A stretch of DNA of 64,000 nucleotides. Origin: Lutjanus erythropterus. Taxonomy: Eukaryota; Chordata; Actinopteri; Lutjaniformes; Lutjanidae. This document shows, one piece after another, positions 13,032 through 25,150 of the stretch (positions are counted from its first letter, which is position 1; each line of letters opens with the position of its first letter). The stretch spans positions 7,236,948 to 7,300,947 of the forward strand of contig CM034610.1 in assembly GCA_020091685.1 (NCBI GenBank), given 5' to 3'. A program made the translations under genes and the position numbers. The notes below the pieces were generated by a model that searched no databases, was not told the origin of the DNA, and saw only the letters and a list, made by a program, of their open reading frames with translations.

Positions 13032-14797
13032 TGCATGTACACAGAGACTGGGAGTGAGACAGAGGCAAAGAAACAAAGAAAAACAGAGAAAAAAATGCTT
13101 TTAAATCAAACAGTTTTGTGCTTGGTTTACATTAACTGGCATTTTAATCATATTGTATGTGTAGTAGCAAACCATATACAACTAGATTTAGCTCAACCCC
13201 CCAGGAAGTGGCATGTATAGAGATTAATGACATAACAGCTCCCCAAAAGTAAGGCCAAAACATCTTGATCACCCCCTGGTGGCTGGCTGCAGTAAGTGCA
13301 ACAAAAAAATAATAGTATATGTCAAATAATTGTTTTCCCCAAAGCTGGTTTCTGTCATTTTAGGTAGTTCTTATCACACTGATATTTGTCAAAGTATTAA
13401 TTTTTGATGTGGTTTTAATTGTGTGGCCAAATCATGCTACTACAACTCACATGATATACCGTGGCCCAAACAGACTTTTTCCATATGCATACATTGTAAA
13501 AGAAGTGGCTGTGGATACATTTTTTGAGCATCACAACCCTGCGACATGACAAGTTTCATCATCAGAATTTGATCCATTCAGTTTGGAAAGTCCAGAAGAG
13601 TCACATGATTGATAATATTTAATTATTAAGTTAGCGGAGGGCTGAAGTGGAAGTCAGCTGACTTAGGTGTTGGAAGTTTCTGGTATGCACAGTGTGTATT
13701 CATAACACATTCGTAACTTAGTGAGAATTGGACTCATCTGCCAAGCTGTGTCCATAGCAAACAAGCTAAACAACAAATACAAAGTTGCTTAATTCAATGT
13801 GCTGTAGCTCACAATCTATACAACAAAAATGGTTAGTTACAGTTAATTACTGTAGCTAACAAGCTAAGTTAGTTAGCTAGAGGTAGCAATCGTAGCCAAC
13901 AACCTAAAAATATCAGTTCTCAAAGTCATAGTTCTAAAATCATTGCACCCACACAATTTGAATTAGATAGGTAAGTGTAAAATCTGCTTTTTGTCCAAGA
14001 GTGGAAAACCTCCAACATGGCTGTGTTGTGTCTTTAGGCTTGATCAATATGAGAAATGACTGATTACTAGATTTCTGTCCAACTTGCTCTGACATGCAGT
14101 TGAAAGCTGTGATAACCTCTTGAGATCGAGGTGGCTGCAGTTGAACACCAACTGCAAAACGTCAGGCATGATGGGAAACATGTGGCTCTCCCCTGATCTA
14201 AGGGCTGGGTAGGTTTAGATGTTAGATCAACAACATGATGTTCTGTTTAACTGGAGAGACACTGATTTTATATTTGTCTACTTTTTGTCTGACTGTTAAT
14301 GGTGACTTTTCTCAGTCACAGAGGCTGAATAACCTCCAAAAAGGCAGGTTAATGACAGACAATCAAACATACAGTGACAGAAATAGCAGTGGATAAAATA
14401 AAAAGATAATTATAAAGACAGACCCAGCATCACTATCATGCACGTCACCATCCCCATATTTCATTTACTAACATACCAGCAGGGATTTCCTTTCTTTCAT
14501 TCACCTATTTCCTTCCTTCCTGTCTTCATTCACAGCTGCTTGACAATATTTTAAAGCACTTCCCTGCTGGTCTTGTTAGTGGTAATTTATACAGATAAAT
14601 TCATGATTACTGTCTCCAAATACTTTGATAAAAACCTGAAATGTGTAAGGCTTTTCAGCAGTAGACGTTTTGTAAAAAAGATTTTGCCCAGATAATCTTT
14701 AAGGTCTTTAAAGCCCGCTACATAACTAAATGCTATCTGTCCATCGGGTAACTCTATACTCTAAATCACAGTGATACTGTTGTTGGGTGTTATAACA

Positions 14798-15265
14798 TTT
14801 AATGACATCTTTATGATATGTCCAAATGGTCCAATTTTCATTGAGGTTAAAATAATTGTTAATGATACTGTTACAAAAGCATTTAACAGCTCAATAAAAC
14901 TTTATGATTCTACTTGAGGTCAAGGAAAATATTAATGACACCCTTATGATGGTCTCATGACAGCCAATGTCAAAACCAGCCATATGTCACAGGCTAATTT
15001 AATGCTAAAACATAAAGTTAAACAGTTTCTGTGGGTTTGGAAATGTTAAGCTGTCATAACAAAGACATTATTGGCGAAATTAATGTCAAGTTGTCATAAC
15101 CAAGGTGTCTTAAACAATGTCAACTTTGCATTAAAAATGACAAAACTGACCAAGTGATACTTAGTGACAGCAGCGATAAACATTCATAAAAACTCCATAG
15201 TCATGACAGGTGCTATGACATGGTTATGACAGTGTAATGACAGTCCTATGCACACCCCTTCAAAT
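14798..15265. repeat. Second copy of the 4341-5341 repeat family
   Basis: Shares ordered blocks with 4946-5341: GACATCTTTATGA, TACTTGAGGTCA, TTATGATGGTCTCATGACAG, GTCAACTTTGCATTAAAAAT and ATAAACATTCATAAA. The left inverted arm is not evident here. Confidence 0.65.
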
Positions 15266-16125
15266 GACCCCTTTTTCACCTGTTTCATGGATTTAAAAAA
15301 AAGCTTCTTGACTATCTTGGGACTTGTTCCTAACTCATAAACATAGGAGAGAAAAAAAGAGTTTTAATCAACAATATTTTTCTCACTTCCCTGTCAGGGC
15401 TTCAATAAACACACATCCTTTGGTGAAACATACATAAAATGCAACACACAGCAAAAATATTAAAAGGATCACATGGCAGACATGATGCTTAATTGTCACT
15501 GAACACTTCTGTTTTGCTCTGGTGTCATGCTCTCACTTCCTGTTTTAAACTGCTTTGCTAGGACAGTTTTTGATGAGCAGAGGAAACAAGAAACACATAA
15601 CCATGTATGTGAATTGTTGTAAGCTGCAAAAGAAAATTGTGTCTTTCATGCTAAAGCCCCTTTTACACTGAACAAAAAACCTATCAACATCGACTAACAT
15701 GCCACAGTTGGTTGGGACATGTCTCCATAAACATAGTAAAAGCTGTCAGTCTCCTGTCTGTGACACAGTGCAAAGGAGACAGACAGACGCTGTGCTGCTG
15801 CCAGAGGAGAGCTGACTAAGATTAGAGCAATACATGCTGTAATCTTAGTCAGCATGAATGAATGATGAATCACAAAATAATAGATTTGTGTATATTTCTC
15901 ACTTTACCCCTGATGGTCTGAATAACTCACTAGATTTGTTGCTAGTCAAATATTTTTGGCAGTAAAAAGTGATCCATGGCTGTAGGTAGGCAGTGGACCA
16001 AACCACTGTGAGGCATTATGAGGAGGAGTACATGGTCTTTCAAAACTTAAAAATGCATTATTTTGCAACTGTAATTAGCGCAGGTCCTATCACAACACTC
16101 AGTCTCTTGCTAACTAACATTCCCA

Positions 16126-17046
16126 ACTGACCCTTAAGCTAAGCCCCTCCTGTGAACAGCAACTAATGGTGGTGTCTTTTTTTGTCGTCTCTCAAAAACG
16201 TGAAAAACAACAGCACACATGGGGAATGGATTAAACTTGTAAGTAATAATAAGCGACGAATGTTGGCATGCCCGGCTAACTAACGCTAGCTTATTAGCTG
16301 TAGTAATGTTGCCCCCAGCCAAACCTGTGACCACTGCATTTGCCAAACTCACGACTTATTCCCAGTTGTTACATTGTGATGTCTCATGTATGTGTGTGTT
16401 GGGGGGGTTGTGAAGAATGGTGTCAGCCGGTGCATAATCAAATTGGGCCAGTCCAGCACTTAAACTAATCCCTGCACTTCCTTTTCCCGTGTTAATGAGT
16501 GTATTTCTGTCACCTATTGTGTAGCAATTTTAAGCTAGCTTTAGCCTCAGTCTTAATATTAATGTCAAGTAACTTTACATGTTTAATACACTTTCACAGG
16601 ATTATCATTTTAAAACATGCCAAATTCTTGGTTGACTGAAGGAGTTCAAGCATTAGCATTAGCTGGCATTAGCCAACTACACTTACAACACTGCCAGCTA
16701 GAGCCATGATTTTAGTCGTCAAAATCCACAGTCGTCAGCCACAAATGAGAGGCTGCTTTAATTTACTTCTCTGTTGAACTGAACATTGCATGTTTCAACA
16801 AATTCAATGTTGAATCTGCCACCATTGTGCAGAGAAAAGAGGGTCGCGCTCAGGACGAATATCATCCAACAAGCCTTTTACTTGATCCTGTCCGGTAGAA
16901 AATCACACAAAACATTTTCAGCCATCTAGCTTTCATCAGTGTTTCCCACCGCTGTCACTATAAACAGCATCTGCGCAGTGCGAGAATAAAAAGCTTGACA
17001 GGTGTAGCAACAGTAACTAAGGAGAGCAGGGCTTAGCAAAAGGTTA
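16126..17046. mobile_element. Inverted-repeat element with GCTAAGCCCC ends
   Basis: The left end reads CTTAAGCTAAGCCCCTCCTG. The complement of the right end reads CTTTTGCTAAGCCCTGCTC, followed by AGTTACTGTTGCTACACC. About 920 bp. A partial relative lies at 45660-46175 (GCATGCCCGGCTAACTA and AAGCTTGATAGGTGCAGC). Confidence 0.6.
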
Positions 17047-19925
17047 ATTATAAACCCTTGGGGTTTTGTTTTCAATAGGAAAAGGTAAACAAGGTACAAG
17101 GTACATTTTTAGAGGGTTTATGATGTGTATTTATTCAAAAACTGTATAAATCAATCTTTACAGGGCAGTAATTGGTGGCAGAAGGATGCAGCTTCATCCT
17201 GTTCAGTGTACATGGAATTATCCACTAGCGTTGAGTGACAGCTCCAGACACTTTGTGATTCTTCCTTTCCAGCCTTCTTCTGCACACTTTGTCTTCTTTA
17301 TGAACTATTGTTCAGGCTTTCTAATACACAACAACAGTAAAGCAGCTTTTGTGCAGAGAAATGAGCGATGGCTTGTTGGCTGTGTTTAGGAAAGTTGGCA
17401 CCGCGGGGGCAGAGGCACTCGTGTTTATCTAAGCCCTGAATGGACGTGGCTTTCCGTTCCTCTATGTGACTGTTTTGTTGTCTTTGCTTCGGGGCTGCAA
17501 GTTCAAAGAGCTCCTTTCCTTTTTGTAAACATTTGTCCATTTGTCTCACTCAGGAAAACTTAACAAGGGCTTGATAAAATATTCACTGGGCATATGAGAA
17601 AGTGTTTTTGGGTGGGTGGGTCAATCAGTCATGTGGTAGTTGTTTGGATGTGATAAAAGTAATGACTGAGGCAGGATTAGTCTGCTGACAATCTGTCTAC
17701 AGAAATGTCTCTAACTGCTTCAGAGCCGAAATTATAAGTGATCAGTCATCATAAGTGCTTCTAATCATTTAACTCATTTAATTACTAGCTTGCCAGATGA
17801 AGTTCATTTAGCAAACTGTGCAAACATATAACTAAAAGCACATTTCTATAAACTTGAATATAAGCAGTCATTTTAATATATGTTGTGCGTTTCCTTTCCC
17901 ATTGTATTAGCTATTGATGTTCTTCAGTATTTTATTTTATCACACATCTGTTAATGCTAACATGGCCAAACCACATTAAAGGACAACTTTGTAGGATTTA
18001 GATGCATCAAGTGGTGAAATTTCTAAATCTACCTGTTTTTGTCGGCATTTTCAATTTAACAAAAAGAAAATGTGTGAAAACATTGAAAATTTGTAAGAAA
18101 AGAATCTCAATATATCCAAAAAATGTTTTATGCTTGACTGACATCACATCACCTTAAAAATTTGGCGTGGCAAAAGTCTTGCTTATTTACAAATCAAGTT
18201 GAAACAGCAGAACAACATTAGTATTCATTTGGAGTCATGTTTGTATCCTGATAAAATATTAACAGCTAGATTCAACCTGGCAGGGTGGTAACATGTTACA
18301 GTGCTTGTGATTTTACCAGCGGTGCTGCGGCGTGTCCCAGGAGCTCACCGCTCTGCTTCTAATACAGGCAGGAAGTAAGACACAGAAAAAGCAAAGAGTA
18401 TCCCATGAATTTTCAAAATAAAAGACCCTGGGCAGACCCACAATGCTAAAGACAGACAGAAAATAAACTATTGAACTATGCAACCTGCTTGTCAATGGTA
18501 GAAGCACAAAAACAAGGAAAGAGGACAAATTCTGATAAATCTGAAACGCTGCTGGTGTGACCCACAGCTGTGGGGAAGAGGGAACAAAACTACTAGTGGA
18601 ATCAACCACTGTGTTCCTAAAAATCCTATTACTACTATTCTTTTAGGTGTGTTTTGCTCTGCCAATTTTCAGTGGCTAAATGCTCCACATGTTCACCAGG
18701 TACTTCCTAACTTTGCTTGTCTCGTCTTTGCTGGTTGTCAGGTATAGTGTACAGAGCTTTTTCACTGAGAACAGTTGCCTGCTGTCGCTGAATGTGATGG
18801 TGATGTAAGCAGTAAGAATGAATACATCTGTAAAGTTGTGCTTAAAAATTAGCTGAAAAGATGCTAAAAAAAATGTCTAAAACTGAGGGGAAATCAAGTG
18901 GTAATTCTATTTCTATTTCTACAAGCAACATCTTTTACATAGATTAATAGAAAAATATTCATTATAGCAGCTTTAAGAAAAGTCCAATCCCAGCTGACTA
19001 ATAAAAAAAGTATTGTAGTAACACTAGATCACAGTTAACAGTATAAAAACAAAGCAAAATGTTCCAACTCCATTGTCACATGGAAACCTCATCCTGACTT
19101 CATCAGCTTCATCACTTAAAACTCTGCACCCACACCACTGTCCTCACTGACTGTTAACAACCTTAAAATCCATTGTAGTATGATGTCATCACTTTAGGAA
19201 CCCAAAGGGGTGAAAGGCAGCCAGGCGGTGAGCCTGAGTAAAGCTGTTTCTCATTAGTCCTGCTTGGCCTGCACTTTCAGGCAACACCAGAGTCAGTCAT
19301 AGTGCTGAGAGATGACAGTCGCCCTGGCTGCAGACTAATAAATCTTGTAGTGAAATGCCTCATCAGTTACTGTCTGGCTGAGTGTCTGCTAAACAAATCC
19401 AAGTATGAGATGAGTATGAAAAGGCTGTTGGATTACACAAGATGGAATTAACAAGAGCAGATACTGTTTTCAGTAAAGGTTAAAATAAGATATTATCAGG
19501 TCAGTCAAGATGAGACATTTTCACACCTACAGGCAACTGTTGTCACAAGCTTCCTGTCTGCCTGCCATTTATTCCAGCAAATCTTTTGCTCTTTCTGTGC
19601 TTTTTTTGTGTGTCTGGCTAAGTTTTGGCTGATCAGAAGTCCCAGCTCTAATAGTCACAGTCCACCTGTAAAAATAGGCTAAATTGATCAAATATGGATC
19701 AGTATCTTGTTGCTACCTCGGTTATTTCTTGCTTAAAATGTTTTCAGAAACATTTTTTAGTGCACTCTTTAGTTGTAATATGAGAAATTTTGTGACCAGG
19801 TGGCTGCCATTGTATGTCTGACATTGATGTATGTTTCCAGCGGAGCCTCCTGAAACTTTGTGGCAAAGCAGGTCCCCTTTATTTCTAGCTGAACAGATGA
19901 GCCAAAACCAGGCACTGCCTAAGAA
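17047..19925. other. Intergenic, no supported gene
   Basis: No gene is supported. 17976-18050 (AAAGGACAACTTTGTAGG) resembles the end of another short fish repeat, but no matching second end was found. Confidence 0.4.
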
Positions 19926-20570
19926 CGTTGTACGTCACTCATCAGCTCCATGCTCTCTTTGGTGCTGCGCACGCCCTGGTTGCAAAAACACAAGATGGCA
20001 ACTCCCATAATGCCAAACTCGAGGCTTCATAACAGAAGTCCACAAACCAGTAGGTGATGTAACGGTTGGTTCACACTTGGTCGTAATAAGCTGCTTGCAC
20101 AGACAACCCATACAGTTGTTTTTCAGGTGAGGATGGCCTGGTTCTTTACTAGTCTTCCTCTAAGAAGTTGAAAAACAAGTTCTCTGCATCAAAATGTATG
20201 ACTGAATCGACACAATGCTTATTTTTAAACTTCCTGGACCAAGCACCGTCCAAGTACCTCGTACGTCACCCACCAGCTTCACACTCTTGTTAGTACTGTG
20301 CATGCTCTGGTTGCAAAAAAAACCCAAGATGGCAACCGCCATAATTCAAAACTCAAGGCTTCCAAACGGAAGTCCATAAACCAATGGGTGACGTCACAGT
20401 TGGGCCACACTTGGTTGTAATAAGCTTCTTGCACAGACAACCGATACAGTTGTTTTTCTGGTGAAAATGCCCTGGTTATTTCCCAGTCTTCTTCTAAGAA
20501 CTTGAAAAACAAGTTCTCAAATTTATGACCGGAACAACACAATGCATATTTTTAAACTCACTGGACTTTT
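19926..20570. repeat. Direct tandem duplication, two units of about 330 bp
   Basis: CAAGATGGCAAC recurs 334 bp apart (19991 and 20325), with matching order throughout: CTGGTTGCAAAAA, AGTCCA.AAACCA, TAATAAGCT.CTTGCACAGACAACC, ACAGTTGTTTTTC, TTGAAAAACAAGTTCTC. The units are clearly diverged. The second contains TGACGTCA, the first does not. Confidence 0.75.
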
Positions 20571-23074
20571 TTGTGTTCTGTAAATAGTTGCACTTGCATA
20601 GCCACACGGTTTGTTTCTCAGCAGGAGTCCTACACTCTGCCTGTGTACTCCGTTGTGTTTTGAAGAAGCCAAAACAGCTGGAAACATCCGTTGGATTTAG
20701 AGGCCCATGGGCAACGTCCAAGTGGGCCTGGTTGAAATCTGGTTTGTGTGGACATGACCTTAAGAGTAGCGCTGTACACTTAAGGGATCATCGAGGTCAC
20801 TTGTCCACCATGTCCTGACCGTTCAACACTGGACACTGGATCCGAGCTGCTTACAGGACATCCAGTCCTGAGCCTTAATCTTATTCCTACTTCCTGCGAT
20901 TTCCACTTGCTCAAGTCTTTCATTATAAGCTCCTTTTTGCCTCTGGGCCTGTGCAGCTATGCATTACTGTAACCACACAGGATATGTCGGTTGTAGACTG
21001 TGTTTACTATGCATTGTATTCCTACGGACTGAGATGGTGGCGTGCATGGGACAGAACGAGCGCAGACACACGCGAGGGATTGAGCTTTAACAATAGGTTG
21101 TGTTTGGCTGCTTCACTGGTGACATCAGTTGTTTCTTTTTAAGGGAGCGTCCGCAAAGCCTGCTGTTTTGTGCTCACACAGGAAGCTAGCATCAGTCTTT
21201 CCTACACCTCCAACTCTATCTTTTCCCTTACAATTTCTTCCACCTCTCTCTTTTGAATCCCTCCAATCCTCTTCATACCTCCTCCCCTTTCTTTTTCAAC
21301 AATCCCACCCACTTATACAACTTTATTTACCTTACTGATCATATTTTACTGCTATTGAACCACTTCCCTTCAAACTAAGTCATTCACTGACCTGTCTTTT
21401 TTGTCAGCTCCGTATGTTTTCTTTGTGGGTGTGACATTTTTATAGGACCTCTGGGGTTCCTTTTGTCCCACGCACACAGCGAGCTTCCTCTCTTTTCCTT
21501 TCGAAAATAATTTGGAGGTTGCAAGTAAACTAAACCCAACATTTAAACCTCCCCCTCTCTCATTACAGCAGCGCCTCCACCACCACAAGAGGAGCTGACA
21601 CCCATCCAGGCCGCTATAACGGCTGCACCCCTCTCATGTCTCCTCTTTATGTCAACATGGAGGTGAAATATAACTGGAGCGGGGGAGTCTGAGCTGTGAT
21701 CATGGTATAGATACTGCTGATGACTAACAGTCAGTTCTTATTAATAGCATGCGAAAACTTGAAGATCACAGTTTAGTTGCTGTGGAGTTCAGTTCAGGGC
21801 AACATGCTTTAATCCAGCACATTAGATAACTTAAAATATTCCCAGTGGTTACAGGACCATACATCTTTCATGGAGTTCATAGGAAATGATACAAGCAGGA
21901 CCAAGACCATATAACTTTAAAAACAATCATAGTGTATATGCATATGAGAGCCAAGCTTCTGCTACAGGAGACAAACTTGATGTCAATTAAATTAAGGTTT
22001 TGAACATCTCTACAAAGAAAAATAGTTCCATGTTTGTCATGGTAAATCATTCCCATATAGAATGCTGATATAACCTGCAGGCTAAATATACAAATCCACC
22101 TGAGGTTATCATGTAAGGGTGTAAGACCTGAAATAAATACCTCAGGGAAGCTCAGCATTAAAATCAGAGAGGGGGAGTTCCCCCCTGCAACTTACGCCTA
22201 GGTTAGCATGCTAATATTAGCAGATATTATGTTTACCATGACATCAGGGACGCAAATACATGTATGGTGAAAAAAGAGAGAGCTACCATGTGACAAAAAC
22301 CTGTGCTCTATTTTTTTTTATTTTCTGAATTTAAAAAGTAACATAACTGTTGTATTGGGGAGCAGTTACTAAATGTTGTTCAGTCTAAGCCATTATTTTT
22401 GTTTTTCAGTCTATTCACAAATTACTCCCCAGTCTGTTTTCAAAATGTTTTCCAGTACCATTCCCAAATCCATCATTCCAAAAGAGGGTCAGCCAGTAAT
22501 CTTAATCCTGCAACCTTTTCCCAATTTTCCATTAGATTCAGAGGACCTCATTGTTGGAACAGTTTACCAAGTCATATTGGAAACTGCACTAGAAACACAC
22601 TCCAACCATCCTCCATCCATTTTTTGTTGGTCCAATTAAGCATATTCATATTATTCATATTTTTAACAGTTTAGTAATTAAGTTTTGCCGTGAAAAAGCC
22701 CAGATTTGGCCTCTGGCACAATCTAATGCTGACGTTATGTTAACAAGTTGATTACCAGATTTTAACATGCAGTGATTTCTTTTTATACCACCAGGTCTTT
22801 GAACAGTTTCTTTAAAGTGACTAATTGTACCCTAATGTGTAATGTCATTTTCTTTCAGTGAAAATGGATTCGATATAGAAAGTATCCTTCAGGAACTAGT
22901 GTTGAGGCCAGTCTTTAATGGTACAGTAGTATTACTGTAATAGTACACACCCTGATGCCCAAATTTATGTGAAAAAAAACGAGTTGTTTGCATCTCTGTG
23001 ATGTTCAACATCTTAATTTAGCGGTTAGTTAGCAGTTGGCAGTAGTTTTGCAGGTATTTGAAAGTTTGGGCAAC
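20571..23074. other. Intergenic, no supported gene
   Basis: Two overlapping plus-strand frames of about 90 codons near 22373-22674 have no recognisable domain. No complete transposon was recognised. Confidence 0.4.
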
Positions 23075-23082
23075 ATTAAAAT

Positions 23083-23946
23083 TAAACTTGCACCGATTAA
23101 TTGGCAATGCTCGGAATCGGGCCGGTTTTCACGTGACCGGCCCTGACCGGTGACCGGCCGGTCAGCGTCACAAATCCGGTTCTGCGCCCGTCATTGTCAC
23201 ACACATGTTCTGCACGATGGTCACGTCATGCGCGCAGCAGACAAACTGACCGTGACGTCAACACAGCGCTGATAACAGCTACACACACTCTGACAAGATG
23301 TGTGGATGGATGAAGCTGGTGTCAGCGACAGATTCCAAGAACAGGATAAAGAGAAGACAGACAGTCTACAACGAGACAGAGCAGCTGACAATGTCGCAAA
23401 ACAGCCGTAAACTTTGTAGCTCTTCAGGCTAATGCTAGCAAGCTAGCAGCAGACTGCTGTTTACAGAGGGACAGTTAAAATCTCACCTCCTGTTCTGGCT
23501 GAAGAATAAACAACCTGTGTTGATGTGTCTCCTCAAACATTTTCTCATCCAGACTCGTTTAATTTCTGCATCTGTTTTTCTCACGGCAAAGTTTTACTTC
23601 AAACTGTTGCACCGCGTTAGTCTCCGGTTTGTTTACATCCGCTTCCACAAAAGATCACGTGAAATCGCGTCCCGCGAGATGATCTCGCGAGATCACGTTC
23701 ACCCAATTCATAATCTTAATATAAAATTATAATAAGGCCTGGTTGTAATCTGGATGATTTTGGAGAAAGTATTAAATGAATATTTAATAGTCAGTGTCTT
23801 ATTATGAACATATTTACAAGAAAAGTTTGTGAATGCTGTCAATTACAGTTCTTAGAAAGACTGAAAATTGGAACCGGCCAAAATCGGAATCGGTAGGTCA
23901 GACCCCTCAAAAATCGGCTAAGAAAGTTGAAATCGGTGCAAGTCTA
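23083..23946. mobile_element. Non-autonomous hAT-like transposon with 8-bp target duplication
   Basis: Flanked by ATTAAAAT at 23075-23082 and 23947-23954, an exact 8-bp duplication typical of hAT insertions. The ends are inverted: TAAACTTGCACCGATT on the left, and TAGACTTGCACCGATT as the complement of the right end. 864 bp with CpG-rich parts (CCGGCCGG, TCTCGCGAGA) and no transposase frame. Confidence 0.85.
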
Positions 23947-23954
23947 ATTAAAAT

Positions 23955-24740
23955 AGTAGTTCTAGATGAGGAAAAGTCAAGGGATCATTGAAGATGGCTT
24001 CATCAGATGGGGGCCATGAATGTCTCTACAAAGTGTTATATTATCCATCCAGTAGTTGTGAATATGTTTCAGTCAGGGCCAAAGTGGTGGACAGACAGAC
24101 CAGAATCCAAAGAACAACGTGACTAGCATGGCTAAAAACATCTCACTGGCAGGAAACTGCTCACATCCACTTTTATATTTATTTCACTTACTGATACACA
24201 GTGTACAGATGAAATAAACTAGTAGAAGTAGAAATGGTGGAATGTTGATGAATGCAGAGGTCAGTCGTGGGCAGAAAGAGGGAAACGGAGAGAGCAGAGA
24301 GGCACAATTCACACATATGGTTCGAGTTAGTGGAGTCCCATTAAGGACAATGTGGTCTGGAACAAACTTTACATTTCACAGTTTAAGGGCATTTTTAAGA
24401 CACTTCTGCCCGCCACTGAAAGGTCACTTTCAGTCATTTCATATATGGATAATACACATTTAACTGCAACTCAAATATACATACAAAAGAGAACGACAAT
24501 GGAAAATTGGAATGGTGACAAATGGAGGCTGATAGTGGTTTGAATTGTAACGTAATATACAAGCAGGGGAATGAAGAATGTCCACAACCACCAGCTTGAT
24601 GTAAAAATAGGTTATAAATCTGTGGTGATCACACAACTTGACTGTCTCAACATTTTCCAACCAGCAGAAGGAGAACTTCTGTCTTTTTGTCAGTGGAGAC
24701 GGACTCTTTCATCACACCAATCCAATAAATGTCAGTAAAT
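23955..24740. other. Intergenic, no supported gene
   Basis: Short overlapping open frames near 24242-24660 on both strands have no domain and no splice context. Confidence 0.4.
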
Positions 24741-25150
24741 GCACATCAGCTGTTAGCTAGCTAAACATAGTTGCTACATAGCTTTTCAAAGTCATTACGT
24801 AACTAAAACTACAGCAAATACCACGAAAGTTAATTTAGGTTTTACAGAAGAGGAGTTGCTAAATACAGATAACTAGCTAAATAATTTAGCTAACTTGGAC
24901 TTTAGCAGGCGTGCAGCGGAGAGTAAGACTTTGTGTTTGTGAAGGGCGCCATCTCTGTGGTGGAAGTACATCAAGCTCAAGTGCTGTAATTTTTTGGCGC
25001 ATTTAGTGCTCCTAGTTGAGTGCCATCTAGTTCCATTATAATTGAGAAAAGGCAGACATCTCTATGGCCAGTATCTCTAAAACATGGTAACGCTGACCAA
25101 AACAGTACAGGTTAGGGGGTAAATGTGTATTTTTCAAGTTGGGTGAACTT
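24741..25150. repeat. Degenerate dispersed fish repeat
   Basis: Blocks such as GAGTGCCATCTAGTTCCATT, AGAAAAGGCAGACATCTCT and AAATGTGTATTTTTCAAGTT belong to a family I recall with a TTAA-type end. The same family probably gave the element at 62617-62995. Confidence 0.5.

Larger units (their letters stand above)
10995..14797. other. Intergenic, no supported gene
   Basis: Contains CA repeats (about 11107-11166), a GT repeat (about 12985-13031) and an ATTT-rich patch (12765-12790). No gene, RNA gene or complete transposon was recognised. Confidence 0.5.

Noticed and set aside
22373..22674. Two overlapping plus-strand frames of about 90 codons
   Set aside because: No domain, no splice context, AT-rich composition like the surroundings.
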